From Acanthosepion pharaonis (lineage: Eukaryota > Mollusca > Cephalopoda > Sepiida > Sepiidae): a DNA stretch of 64,000 nucleotides. The notes below the pieces were generated by a model that saw only the letters and a list, made by a program, of their open reading frames with translations, was not told where the DNA came from and made no database searches. The translations under genes were made by a program, and so were the position numbers. Position 1 is the stretch's first letter. Each line of letters opens with the position of its first letter. The DNA is taken from positions 412,501 through 476,500 of the forward strand of contig CAHIKZ030004540.1 in the NCBI GenBank assembly GCA_903632075.3. Direction: 5' to 3'. Of this stretch, positions 36,741-47,551 are shown piece by piece.

Positions 36741-37500
36741 GTTTTTTGAATTCAGAGCAGTCCTCTTACATGTTCCATTTCTTTCCATTTTTCTTATTAT
36801 ATGAATTGACATTGCTTCTTTGGTAAAAGATAGCAGAGTGGTTTCCTGTTGTCTTCAACATGGTTTTTTGAATTCAGAGCAGTCCTCTTCACATGTTCCA
36901 TTTCTTTTTATTATATATGAATTGACATTGCTTCTTTGGTAAGATAGCAGAGTGGTTTCCTGTTGTGAATTCAACATGGTTTTGAATTCAGAGCAGTCCT
37001 GTTGTCTTCAACTTCACATGTTCCATTTCATTTTATTATATATGAATTGACATTGCTTTTGGTAAAGATAGCAGAGTGGTTTCCTGTTGTCTTCAACATG
37101 GTTTTGAATTCAGAGCAGTCCTATTGCCTCACATCTTCCATGTTCCATTTCTTTATTATATGAATTGACATTGCTTCTTTGGTAAGATAGCAGAGTGGTT
37201 TCCTGTTGTCTTCAACATGGTTTTGAATTCAGAGCAGTCCTCTTCATGTTCCATTTCTTTTATTATATATGAATTGACATTGCTTCTTTTTGGTAAGATA
37301 GCAGAGTGGTTTCCTGTTGCCTTCAACATGGTTTTGAATTCAGAGCAGTCCTCTTCATGTTCCATTTCTTTATTATATATGAATTGACATTTTTTGGTAA
37401 GATAGCAGAGTGTTTCCTGTTGTCTTCAACATGGTTTTGAATTCAGAGCAGTCCTCTTCACATGTTCCATTTCTTTATTATATATGAATTGACATTGCTC

Positions 37501-37553
37501 TTTGGTAAGATAGCAGAGTGGTTTCTGTTTTGGTAAGATAGCAGAGTGGTTTC
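37501..37553. repeat. 28-bp internal tandem duplication in an A unit
   Basis: A 25-bp word starting 'tttggtaagatagcag' occurs at 37,501-37,525 and is repeated exactly at 37,529-37,553. The copies are separated by 'tgt'. It is a clear slippage product. Confidence 0.85.
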
Positions 37554-37860
37554 CTGTTGTCTTCAACATGGTTTTGAATTCAGAGCAGTCCTCTTCACAT
37601 GTTCCATTTCTTTATTATATATGAATTGACATTGCTTCTTTGGTAAGATAGCAGTTTCCTGTTGTTTCAACATGGTTTTGAATTCAGAGTCCTCTTCATG
37701 TTCCATTTCTTTTATTATATATGAAGTCCCTTCAACATGTTCCATTTTTTTATATATGAATTGACATTCTTCTTTGGTAAGATAGCAGAGTGGTTTCCTG
37801 TTGTTCAACATTTCTTATTATATCACATGAATTTATATATGAATTGACATTGCTTCTTTA

Positions 37861-38186
37861 AGATAGCAGAGTGGTTTCCTGTTGTCTTCAACATGGTTTT
37901 GAATTCAGAGCAGTCCTCTTCACATGTTCCATTTCTTTATTATATATGAATTGACATTGCTTCTTTGGTAAGATAGCAGAGTGGTTTCCTGTTGTCTTCA
38001 ACATGGTTTTGAATTCAGAGCAGTCCTCTTCACATGTTCCATTTCTTTATTATATATGAATTGACATTGCTTCTTTGGTAAGATAGCAGAGTGGTTTCCT
38101 GTTGTCTTCAACATGGTTTTGAATTCAGAGCAGTCCTCTTCACATGTTCCATTTCTTTATTATATATGAATTGACATTGCTTCTTT
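37861..38186. repeat. Homogeneous block of consensus A units
   Basis: Three successive 110-bp units (gaattcag sub-type) are identical to one another apart from the block ends; a 'ctttagta' change marks the end at about 38,183-38,190. The block contrasts with disturbed units on both sides (37,720-37,860 and 38,200-38,300). It shows that the underlying sequence is accurate enough to contain indel-free A units. Confidence 0.85.
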
Positions 38187-38199
38187 AGTAAGATAGCAG

Positions 38200-38960
38200 A
38201 GTGGTTTCTTCAACACCGGTTTCAATTCAAAGCAGAGTGGTTTCTTCATGTTCCACTGGTTTTCAATTATATATGACATGTTCCATTTCTTTATTATATT
38301 TGAAGTGACATTGCTTTACAAGATAGCAGTTTGGTGTTGTCTTCAACATGGTTTTGAATTCAGAGCAGTCCTCTTCACATATTTCCATTTTCTTTATTAT
38401 ATGAATTGACATTGCTTCTTTGTTAAGATAGCAGAGTGGTTTTCTATTGTCTTCAACATGGTTTGAATTCAAAGTCCTCTCTGTTAGTTCCATTTCTTTA
38501 TTATATCATTGCTTCTTGGTAAGATAGTTATGGGTTTCGTTGTCTTCTTCAATATGGTTTTGAATTGTTCCATTTTCTTTATTATATATGAATTGGACAT
38601 TGCTTCTTTGGTAAGATAACGAGGGTTTGGTTCCTGTTGTTTTCAATTCTAGAGTCCTCTTCACATGGTTTGAATTCAAGAACAGAGTCCTCTTCATGCT
38701 CTCAATTCGTGAGCAGTTCATGTTTTTTTATATATGAATTGACATTGCTTCTTTTAATTAAGATAGCAGAGTGGTTTCCTGAATTGAGCAGTCTTCCTTT
38801 TATTATATATGAATTGGTTTTGCAACAGTTAATGGTTTCAAACATGGTCACAGAGCAGTCTTCACATGTTCCATTTCTTTATTATATATGAATTGGACAT
38901 TGCTTTTTGCAAGATATAGAGGGTTTCTGTTGTCTTCAACATGGTTTTCAATTCAGAGCA
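38200..38960. repeat. Scrambled and diverged A units
   Basis: Units here have many deletions and joined fragments (38,200-38,300, 38,500-38,740 and 38,760-38,860), including 'caattcgtgagcag' and 'caacagttaatgg'. Regular A resumes at about 38,920. Confidence 0.65.
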
Positions 38961-39649
38961 GTCCTCTTCACATGTTCCATTTCTTTGTTATATATATTAA
39001 TTGATATTGCTTGGTAAGATAGCAGAGTGGTTTTGCTGTTAACATGTTTTCAATTCAGAGCAGTCCTCTTCATATGTTCCATTTTTATTATATATGAATT
39101 GACATTGCTTCTTTGGTAAAGATAGTAGAGTGGTTTCCTGTTGTCTTCAACATGGTTTTTAAATTAAGTGATCCTCTTCACATATTTCCCTTTTTTTATA
39201 TATGAATTGACATTGCTTCTTTGGTAAGATAGTTAGAGTGGTTTCCTGTTGTCTTCAACATGGTTTTCTAATTCAGAGCAGTCCTCTTCACATGTTCCAT
39301 TTCTTTATTATATATGAAATTGACATTGCTTCTTTGATAAGATAGCAGAGTGGTTTCCTGTTGTCTTCAACATGGTTTTGAATTCAGAGCATCCTCTTCA
39401 TGTTCCATTTTTTATTATGTAATTGACATTGCTTTTGTTAAGATAGCAGAGTGGTTTCTGTTGTCTTCAACATGGTTTGAATTCAGAGCAGTCCTCTTCA
39501 TGTTCCATTTCTTTATATATGAATTGGGATTGCTTCTTTGGTAAGATAGCAAGAGTGGTTCTGTTATTAACATGGTTTTCAACCAGAGCAGTCCTCTTCA
39601 CATGTTCCATTTCTTTATATATATGAATTGACGACATTTCTTTTGGTAA

Positions 39650-40120
39650 GATACCAAGTGGTTTCTATTGTCTTAACATGGTTTTAATTGACAGTCTCTC
39701 TTCATGTTCCATTTTTCTTTATATGAATTGACATTGCTTCTTGGTAAAGATAAGAAATTGGTTTGCCGTGTTCAACTTCACCAGTCCTCTTCTAACTAGC
39801 AGTCTTTGGTCTTCACATGTTTCCTGTTGTCTTCAACATGGTTTCAATTATATATGTTCCATTTCTTTAATATATGCATTTCTGGTAAGATAGCAGAGTG
39901 GTTTCCTGTTGTCTTCAACATGGTTTTAATTCAGAGCAGTCCTCTTCTACGTTCCATTTCTTTTTATATAAGGAATTGACATGCTTCTTTGGTAAGATAG
40001 CAGATTCTGTTGGTTTCCTGTGTAGAGCACTTCAACTTTATTATATATTTGACATTCGGTAAGATAGCAGAGTGGTCCTGTTTCCATATTTCACCCAGAG
40101 CATTTTCTTTGTATATATGA
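39650..40120. repeat. Scrambled and diverged A units
   Basis: Broken units at 39,750-39,870 and 39,990-40,110, with fusions such as 'cttctaactagcagtc' and 'tttcacccagagc'. The intervening 39,890-39,960 is near consensus. Confidence 0.65.
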
Positions 40121-41309
40121 ATTGACATTAACTTCTTTGGTAAGATAACGCAGGAGTGGTTTCCTGTTGTCTTCAACATGGTTTTCAATTCAGAGTAGTC
40201 CTCTTATGTTCCATTTTTATTATATGAATTGGACATTGCTTCTTTGGTAAGATAGCAGGTGGTTTCCTGTTGTCTTCAATATGGTTTTCAATTCAGAGCA
40301 GTCCTCTTCACATGTTCATTTTTTATTATATATGAATTGACATTGCTTCTTTGGTAAGATAGCAAGGTTTCTGTTGTCTTCCAACATGGTTTTGAATTCA
40401 GAGCAGTCCTTTCTACATGTTCCATTTCTTTATTATATATGAATTGACATTGCTTCTTTGGTAACATAGCAGTGTGGTTCCTGTTGTCTTCAACATGGTT
40501 TTTTCAATTCAAGAGCAGTCCTCTTTCACATGTTCCATTTTTTATTATATATGAATTGACATGCTTCTTAGGTAAGATAGCAAGGTGGTTTCTGTTGTCT
40601 TCAATATGGTTTCAATTAGAGCAGTCCTCTTCACATGTTCCATTTCTTTATTATATATGAATTGACATTGCTTCTTTGGTAAAGATATGAGTGGTTTCCT
40701 GTTGTCTTCAACATGGTTTTGAATTCAGAGCAGTCCTCTTCATGTTCCATTTCTTTGTAGAATTATATGAATTGACATTGTCTTCTTTGGTAAGAGGATA
40801 TCATTGTCTTTTCAACAGTGGTTTCAATTGAGCATGGTTTTCCTCTTCCACATGTTCCATTTCTTTATTATATATGAATTGACATTGCTTCTTTGAGATA
40901 GCAGAGTGGTTTCCTATTGTCTTCAACATGTTTTCCAGTCCTCTTTATATGTTCCATTATCTTTATTATATATGAACTGACATTGCTTCTTTGGTAAATA
41001 GCAGAGTGGTTTCTGTTGTCTTCAACATGGTTTTTAATTGAAGCAGTCTCTTCACATGTTCCATTTCTTTATTATATATGAACTGACATTGCTTTTTTGG
41101 TAAGATAGCAGAGTGGTTTCCTGTTGTCTTCAACATGGTTTTGGAATTCAGAGCAGTCCTCTTCACATGCTTCTTTTCCATTTCTTTATTATATATGAAT
41201 TGACATTGCTTCACATGTTCCTTTGGTAGATAGCAGAGTGGTTTCCTGTTGTCTTCAACATGGTTTTGAAGCAGTCCTCTCATGTTCCATTTCTTTATAT
41301 ATGAATTGA

Positions 41310-43050
41310 CATTGCCTTTTCTGTTTGTCTTCAACATGGTTTCAATTCCAGTTTCTTCACTTTTTCATTTATTATATATGAATTGACATTGCTTCTTTGG
41401 TAAGATTTCCTGGTTTCCTTGTCTTCAACATGGTTTTTTGAGCAGTCTCTTCCTCACATGTTCCATTCTTTTTTATATATGAATTGACGCTTCTTTGTAA
41501 GATAGAGTGGTTTCCTGTTGCCTTCAACATGGTTTTTTTCAAACAGTCTTCAACATGGTTTTGAATTCAGATGCAGTCCTCTTCAACACATGTTCCATTT
41601 CTTTATTATATATGAATTGACATTTGCTTCTTTGGTAAGATAGCAAATTGGTTTCCTGTTGTCTTCAACATGGTTTTCAATTCAAAGCAGTCCTCTTCAC
41701 ATGTTCCATTTCTTTATTATATGAATTGGACATTGCTTCTTTGGTAAAGATAGCAGAGTGGTTTCCTGTTGTCTTCAACATGGTTTTGAATTCAGAGCAG
41801 TCCTCACATGCTCCAGTCCTTTTATTATGAATTGACATTTTCTTTTTGATAGCAGAGGGTTTCCTGTTGCCTTCAACATGGAATTCAGAGCAGTCTCTTC
41901 ACATATTTCCATTTTCTTTATTATATTTGATATTGGCTTCTTTGTAAAATAGCAGAGTGGTTCCATTGTCTTCCATGGTTTAATTCAAACAGTCTTCATG
42001 TTCCATTTCTTTATTATATTTTGACATTGGTTCTGTTGTAAGATTAGCAGATGTTCATTTCTTTTCCTTCAATATGGTTTCCTGTTCAATGGTTTGAATG
42101 TCCTCTTCATGTTCCATTTCTTTATTATATATGAATTGACATTTGCTTCTTTGGTACCAAAAGATAGCAGAGTGGTTTCCTGTTGCCTTCAACATGGTTT
42201 CAATTCAGAGCAGTCCTCTTCACATGTTCCATTTTCTTTTATTTATATGAATTGACATTGCTTCTTTGGTAAGATAGCAGAGTGGTTTCTGTTGTCTTCA
42301 ACATGGTTTTCTTTTATTATATGAAATGAATTCGACAGTCCTCTTCACATGTTCCATTTCTTTTTATATATGAATTGGACATTTGCTTCTTGGGTGATAG
42401 CAGAGTGGTTTCTGTTGTCTTCAACATGGTTTTCAATTCAGACAGTCCTCTTCATATGTTCCCATTTCTTTTATATATAATTATTATTGCTTCTTTTGGT
42501 AAAAGATAGCAGAGTGGTTTCCTGTTGTCTTCAACATGGTTTTCAATTCAGAGCAGTCCTCTTCACATGTTCCATTTCTTTATTATATATGAATTGACAT
42601 TGCTTCTTTGGTAAGATAGCAGAGTGGTTTCCTGTTGTCTTCAACATGGTTTTGAATTCAGAGTGATCCTCTTCATGTTCCATTTCTTTATTATATATGA
42701 ATTGACATTGCTTCTTTGGTAAATAGCAGAGTGGTTTCTGTTGTCTGGTTTTTGAGCAGTCCTCTTCAATGTTCCATTTTTTATTATTTTGAATTCAGAT
42801 AGCAGAGTGGTTCCTGTCTTCATGGTTTTCAATTCAGAGCAGTCTCTTCCATTTCTTTATTATATATGAATTGACATTGCTTCTTTGGTAAGATAGCAGA
42901 GTGGTTCCTGTTGTCTTCACATGGTTTTCACCAGAGCAGTCCTCTCTACATGTCTCCATTTTCATTTTTCAATTCAAGAGCAGGGTCCTCTTCACATGTT
43001 CCATTTTACATGTTATATATTATATATGAATTATTTGCTTCTTTGGTAAG
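41310..43050. repeat. A array with frequent scrambled units
   Basis: Disturbed stretches at 41,310-41,480, 41,520-41,570, 41,800-42,100, 42,300-42,345, 42,740-42,830 and 42,930-43,030 alternate with near-consensus units (for example 42,500-42,700). All words are A-derived. Confidence 0.7.
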
Positions 43051-43499
43051 ATAGCAGAGTGGTTTCCCTGTTGTCTTCAACATGGTTTTCAATTCAGAGC
43101 AGTCCTCTTCACATGTTCCATTTCTTTATTATATGATTTGACATTGCTTCTTTGGTGCAATACCTCTAACAGTGGTTTCCTGTTGTCTTCAACATGGTTT
43201 TTTAATTCAGAACAGTCCTCTTCCAGAGTGGTTTGTTTTTCTTTTATTCTTATATGAATTGACATTTGACTTCTTTGGTAAGATAGCAGTGGTTTCCTGT
43301 TGTCTTCAACATGGTTTTCAATTCAAAGCAGTCCTCTTCACATGTTCCATTTCTTTATTATATGAATTGACATTGCTTCTTTGCAAAGATAGCAGAGTGG
43401 TTTTCCTGTTGTCTTCAACATGGTTTTGAATTCAGAGCAGTCCTCTTCACATTTCCATTTCTTTATTATATATGAATTGACAGATTGCTTCTTTGGTAA

Positions 43500-44330
43500 G
43501 ATAGCAGAGTTCCATTTCCTGTTGTCTTCAACAGAGTGGTTTTTTAACATAGAATTCAGGAACAGTCCTCTTCACATGTTCCATTTCTTTTATATATGAA
43601 TTGACATTGCTTCTTTGGTAAGATAGCAGAGTGGTTTCCTGTTACCTTCAACATGGTTTCAATTCAGGCAGTCCTCTTTCATGTTCCATTTCTTTATTAT
43701 ATATGAATTGACAGCTTCTTTGGTAAGATAGCAGAGTGGTTTTCTTCAACATGGTTTTTATTATATATGAATTGACATTTCCATTTCTTTTTGGTAAGAT
43801 AGCTTCTTTGGTTTCCTGTTGCCTTCAACATGGTTTTGAATTCAGAGCAGTCCTCTTCACATGTTCCATTTCTTTATTATATATGAATTGATATTTGCCT
43901 TCAACTTTTGTAAAGATAGCTTTTAATATATAGAATTGGTTTCCTGTTGTGCCTTCAACATGGTTTTTTGAATTCAGAGCAGTCCTCTTCATGTTCCATT
44001 TCTTTATTATATATGAATTGCTTCTTTTGGTAAGATAGCAGAGTGGTTTCCTGTTGTCTTCAACATGGTTTTTTGAATTGACAGTCCTCTTCACATGTTC
44101 CATTTCTTTGTATATGAATTGACATTGCTTCTTTGGTAAGAGTGGTTTCCTGTTGTCTTCAACATGGTTTTGAATTCAGAGCAGTCCTTCTTCCATTTTT
44201 TTATATTCCATGAATTCATTTTCTTTTATGATAGAATTGGTTTTTCATTGCCTTCAACTTTTGAATTCAAACAGTCCCTCTTCACAGTTTCCAGTGGTTG
44301 ACATTGCTTCTGAAGTGGTTTCCTGTTGTC
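43500..44330. repeat. Scrambled A units with first run of GCC-type variants
   Basis: Rearranged units at 43,505-43,560, 43,735-43,960 and 44,180-44,320 alternate with good ones. Several units carry 'ccttcaac' in place of 'tcttcaac', foreshadowing the sub-family that dominates after 48.6 kb. Confidence 0.65.
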
Positions 44331-45152
44331 TTCAACATGGTTTTGAATTCAGAGCAGTCCTCTTCATGTTCCATTTCTTTATTATATATGAATTGACATT
44401 GCTTCTTTGGTAAAGATAACAGAGTGGTTTCTGTTGTCTTCAACATGGTTTTTGAATTCAAACAGTCACCTCTCTTCACATGTTCCATTTCTTTATTATG
44501 AATTGACATTGCTTCTTTTGGTAAGATAGCAGAGTGGTTTCCTGTTGCCTTCAACATGGTTTTTGAATTCAAGAGCAGTCCTCTTCACATGTTCCATTTC
44601 TTTATATATGAATTGACATTGCTTCTTTGGTAAGATAGCAGAGTGGTTTCCTGTTGCCTTCAACATGGTTTTTGAATTCAGAGCAGTCCTCTTCATGTTC
44701 ATTTCTTTTATTTATATGAATTGACATTGCTTCTTTGGTAAGATAGCAGAGTGGTTTCCTGTTGTCTTCAACATGGTTTTTGAATTCAGAGCAGTCCTCT
44801 TCACATGTTCCATTTCTTTTATTATATATGAATTGACATTGCTTCTTTGGTAAGATAGCAGAGTGGTTTCCTGTTGTCTTCAACATGGTTTTCAATTCAG
44901 AGCAGTCCTCTTCACATGTTCCATTTCTTTATTATATATGAATTGACATTGCTTCTTTGGTAAGATAGCAGAGTGGTTTCCTGTTGTGTTCAGCATAAGT
45001 TTCCAATTCAGAGCAGTCCTCTTCACATGTTCCATTTGTTTTGTGAATTGACATTGCTAGCTATGCTTTGGTAAGAATGTGAGTGGTTTCCTGTTGTCTT
45101 CAACATGGTTTTTCCAATTCAGAGCAGTCCTCTTCACTGTTCCATTCTTTAT

Positions 45153-45175
45153 TATATATATATATATATATATAT
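45153..45175. repeat. (TA)n microsatellite inside an A unit
   Basis: 23 bp of uninterrupted TA. It is preceded by the A word 'tccattcttta' and followed by 'tctttggtaaatagc', so it replaces the normal core and the 'gaattgacattgct' part of one unit. Confidence 0.9.
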
Positions 45176-45414
45176 CTTTGGTAAATAGCATAGTGGTAAG
45201 GTATAGTTTTTAACATGGTTTATTTTATAAGTCCTCTTAATGTTTCAGAAATTTATTATATATAAATGTAAGCTTTTGGTAATCCTGTTTCATGTTTGAA
45301 TGTTGTCTTCAACATGGTTTTTCAATTCAGAGCTATCCTCTTAATGTTCTATATTTTATTATATATATATTGATATATTCTTTTGGTAAGATAGCAAGGT
45401 GGTTTCCTGTTGTC

Positions 45415-45500
45415 TTTATTTTACAACAGTTGTGGTTTTTCAGTATCTGAAACTCACGATCATAAACTTCAAATGTTCCAAACGTTGAGCAAAAAACATT
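45415..45500. other. Low-similarity segment within the decayed zone
   Basis: This stretch ('ttacaacagttgtgg', 'gtatctgaaactcacg', 'aaacgttgagc') matches the A unit poorly and contains CpG dinucleotides, which the A consensus lacks. It joins 'cattgacatacatttc' and an A unit at once. It is either very old A or a short unrelated insert. I recognise no gene. Confidence 0.5.
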
Positions 45501-45547
45501 GACATACATTTCTTTGGTAAGATAGCAGAGTGGTTTCACCGTTGTCT

Positions 45548-45640
45548 TCAAGTATTAAAATATATTACGATAAAATAAAATGTTAATTTTGTGATGCTTT
45601 TAAAATACAAAAGACACACATTACATATCTTTGGTGAAAA
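45548..45640. other. AT-rich non-satellite segment
   Basis: About 90 bp rich in A and T ('attaaaatatattacg', 'ataaaataaaatg', 'gtgatgcttttaaaa') with no clear A or B words. It is flanked by 'gttgtcttcaa' and 'atctttggtgaaaagc', both A-like. It is the least repeat-like stretch in the window. No open frame of note and no terminal repeats are visible. Confidence 0.55.
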
Positions 45641-45963
45641 GCAGAAAACTCTGTTGTCTTCAACATGGTTTAATTTTCTCTCAGTCCCTTTTAATGTTCC
45701 ATTTCTTTTCATATATGAATTATTTTATTTAGCTTCTTTGGTAAGATAGCAGAGTGGTTTCCCTATTTATTACTTCAACATGGTTCAATTCAGAGCAGTC
45801 CTCTTCACATGTTCCATTTCTTTGTGTATATATGAATTGACATTGCTTCTTTGGTGAATGTGAGTGGTTTCCTGTGTCTTCAGCACTTGTGGTTTTTGAA
45901 TTCAGAGCAGTCCTCTACACATGTTCCACATTATATATGAATTGACACGTTTTTGCAAAGCAG

Positions 45964-45983
45964 ATATATACACACACACACAT
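45964..45983. repeat. TA-CA compound microsatellite
   Basis: Alternating TA passes into about six CA repeats. It is followed by 'tgttatatatatatg' and 'aattgac', so it sits just before an A-type core. Confidence 0.85.
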
Positions 45984-46263
45984 GTTATATATATATGAAT
46001 TGACATGTTTTGGTAAGATAGCAGACATTTAAATGGTTTTGAATTGAGCAGTCATATATGTTCTACTTTTATTATATATGAATTGACATTGCTTCTTTGC
46101 AACAGTTATATGGTTTCCTATTTCAACATATATCAGAGCAGTCCCCTCACATGTTCCATTATATATATATGAATTGGACATTGCTTTTGCAAGATATAGA
46201 GGGTTTCTGTTGTCTTCAATATGGTTTCTGAATTCAGAGCAGTCCTCTTCACATGTTCCATTT

Positions 46264-46283
46264 TATATATATATATATATATA
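46264..46283. repeat. (TA)n microsatellite inside an A unit
   Basis: 20 bp of TA between 'cacatgttccattt' and 'gcagagtggtt'. The A word order on each side is intact, so the TA tract replaces the unit core and the following 30 bp or so. Confidence 0.9.
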
Positions 46284-47221
46284 GCAGAGTGGTTTGTGTG
46301 TGTACACTGTTTTCAATTATATCCTTCATATGTAAATTTTTATATATATATGAATTGACATTATATATTTGGTAAGTAAGTAGAGTACAAACCTGAATAG
46401 GTTTTACTAGAGCAGTTATAACGTGGACAAGATTTGGTAAGAAACGGAGTGGTTTCCTGTTGTCTTCTAACATGGGGAGAGCAGTATTGATTGTTCCATT
46501 TCTTTATTATATTGAAATTGACATTGTTTTTGGTAAGAAGCAGAGTCTATCGTTTTTAAAATCACTTTTGAATTTACATGTTTTTATTATATATGCTTGA
46601 CAAGCTTTTGAGGATATAAGAACCAATTGATCACATGTTCATTATATATGAACGGGTCTTTTCAAGAACATCAATGGTTTTCACCAGAGCAGTCCTTTCA
46701 CATGTTAATTGTTTATAGAATTTTTCATTTCGACTTTTAAGATATTTTTAATTTTTAACAAATCATCTTCAATTTTTGCTTTATATATGTTTGACATCTT
46801 AACAACATCTCTTCACATGTTCGATTTCATTGATTATATTTAAACAGACATTGCTTCTGGTAAGATGATCTGTCAACATGGTTTTCAGTTATCTGTCTGA
46901 ATTAATTAAGATAGTCTTATGTCCAATCTAGAGCAGTGTTAAATTATATATAATTATAATATTAATTATGTTTAAGAGCATCACACCTTCCATGAATATG
47001 GTCTTAAATAGACCCGAAACGTCGGAGTGGTTTCCTGTTATTTCAACATTAATAATGCATATTCAGAATTTTCCTTCATATGTTCCATTTTTATTATATA
47101 AATTGGTATTTTCTGTTTCTTCAATATGGTTTTATGTATATACGCAAATATATTTTTATTATATATGAATTAGCAAGTTTTGGTAAGATAGCAGAGGTTT
47201 CTGTTGTGTGCAACATGGTTT

Positions 47222-47274
47222 TGTGTGTGTGTGCAGTCCTTTGTACATGTTCCATTTCTTGGTGTGTGTGTGTG
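47222..47274. repeat. Two (GT)n microsatellites in one A unit
   Basis: GT tracts at 47,222-47,233 and 47,262-47,274 are separated by 'cagtcctttgtacatg' and 'ttccatttctt'. The first replaces 'gaattcagag' after 'catggtttt', and the second replaces the TA core before 'acattgc'. Both lie in otherwise recognisable unit context. Confidence 0.85.
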
Positions 47275-47387
47275 ACATTGCTTTTGGTAACATAGCAGTG
47301 TGGTTTCCTGCTGTCTTCATGGTTTCAAATTCAGAGCATATATATTTCACATGTTCCATTTATTTATTATAAATGAATTACATTATT

Positions 47388-47398
47388 TATATATATAT
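47388..47398. repeat. Short (TA)n tract
   Basis: 11 bp of TA follows 'aattacattattta' and precedes 'ggtttcctgttgtc'. The A backbone is visible on both sides. Confidence 0.75.
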
Positions 47399-47465
47399 GG
47401 TTTCCTGTTGTCAAATATTTATACAGAGGCAAATATACACATATCCATTTATTTATTATATATGA

Positions 47466-47491
47466 ATATATATATGAGTGGTTTCAAATAT

Positions 47492-47535
<44 letters not shown>

Positions 47536-47551
47536 ACATATATATATATAT
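47466..47551. repeat. TA-CA-TA microsatellite cluster
   Basis: There is TA at 47,466-47,475, then a compound TA-CA-TA tract at 47,488-47,533, the relic unit word 'ttgaca' at 47,533-47,538, and TA again to 47,551. 'tgttgtcttcaatatgg' of the A unit follows. It is the largest microsatellite in the window. Confidence 0.9.

Larger units (their letters stand above)
33190..45000. repeat. Family A satellite, right array, first part
   Basis: The same 110-bp A unit in the same orientation as 1-22,890, but more heterogeneous. Most units have the 'gttgtcttcaac' form. 'gttgccttcaac' or 'gttaccttcaac' forms appear from about 36.6 kb onward (36,643, 37,317, 41,518, 41,870, 42,185, 43,630, 43,820, 44,545, 44,655). 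Scrambled stretches are common, and clean units (for example 37,861-38,186) alternate with poor ones. No coding frame or RNA gene is visible. Confidence 0.95.

Noticed and set aside
45415..45660. tRNA or other small RNA gene in the non-satellite stretches
   Set aside because: No GGTTCGAATCC-like B box, no cloverleaf-compatible stems and no terminator T run in a suitable place.
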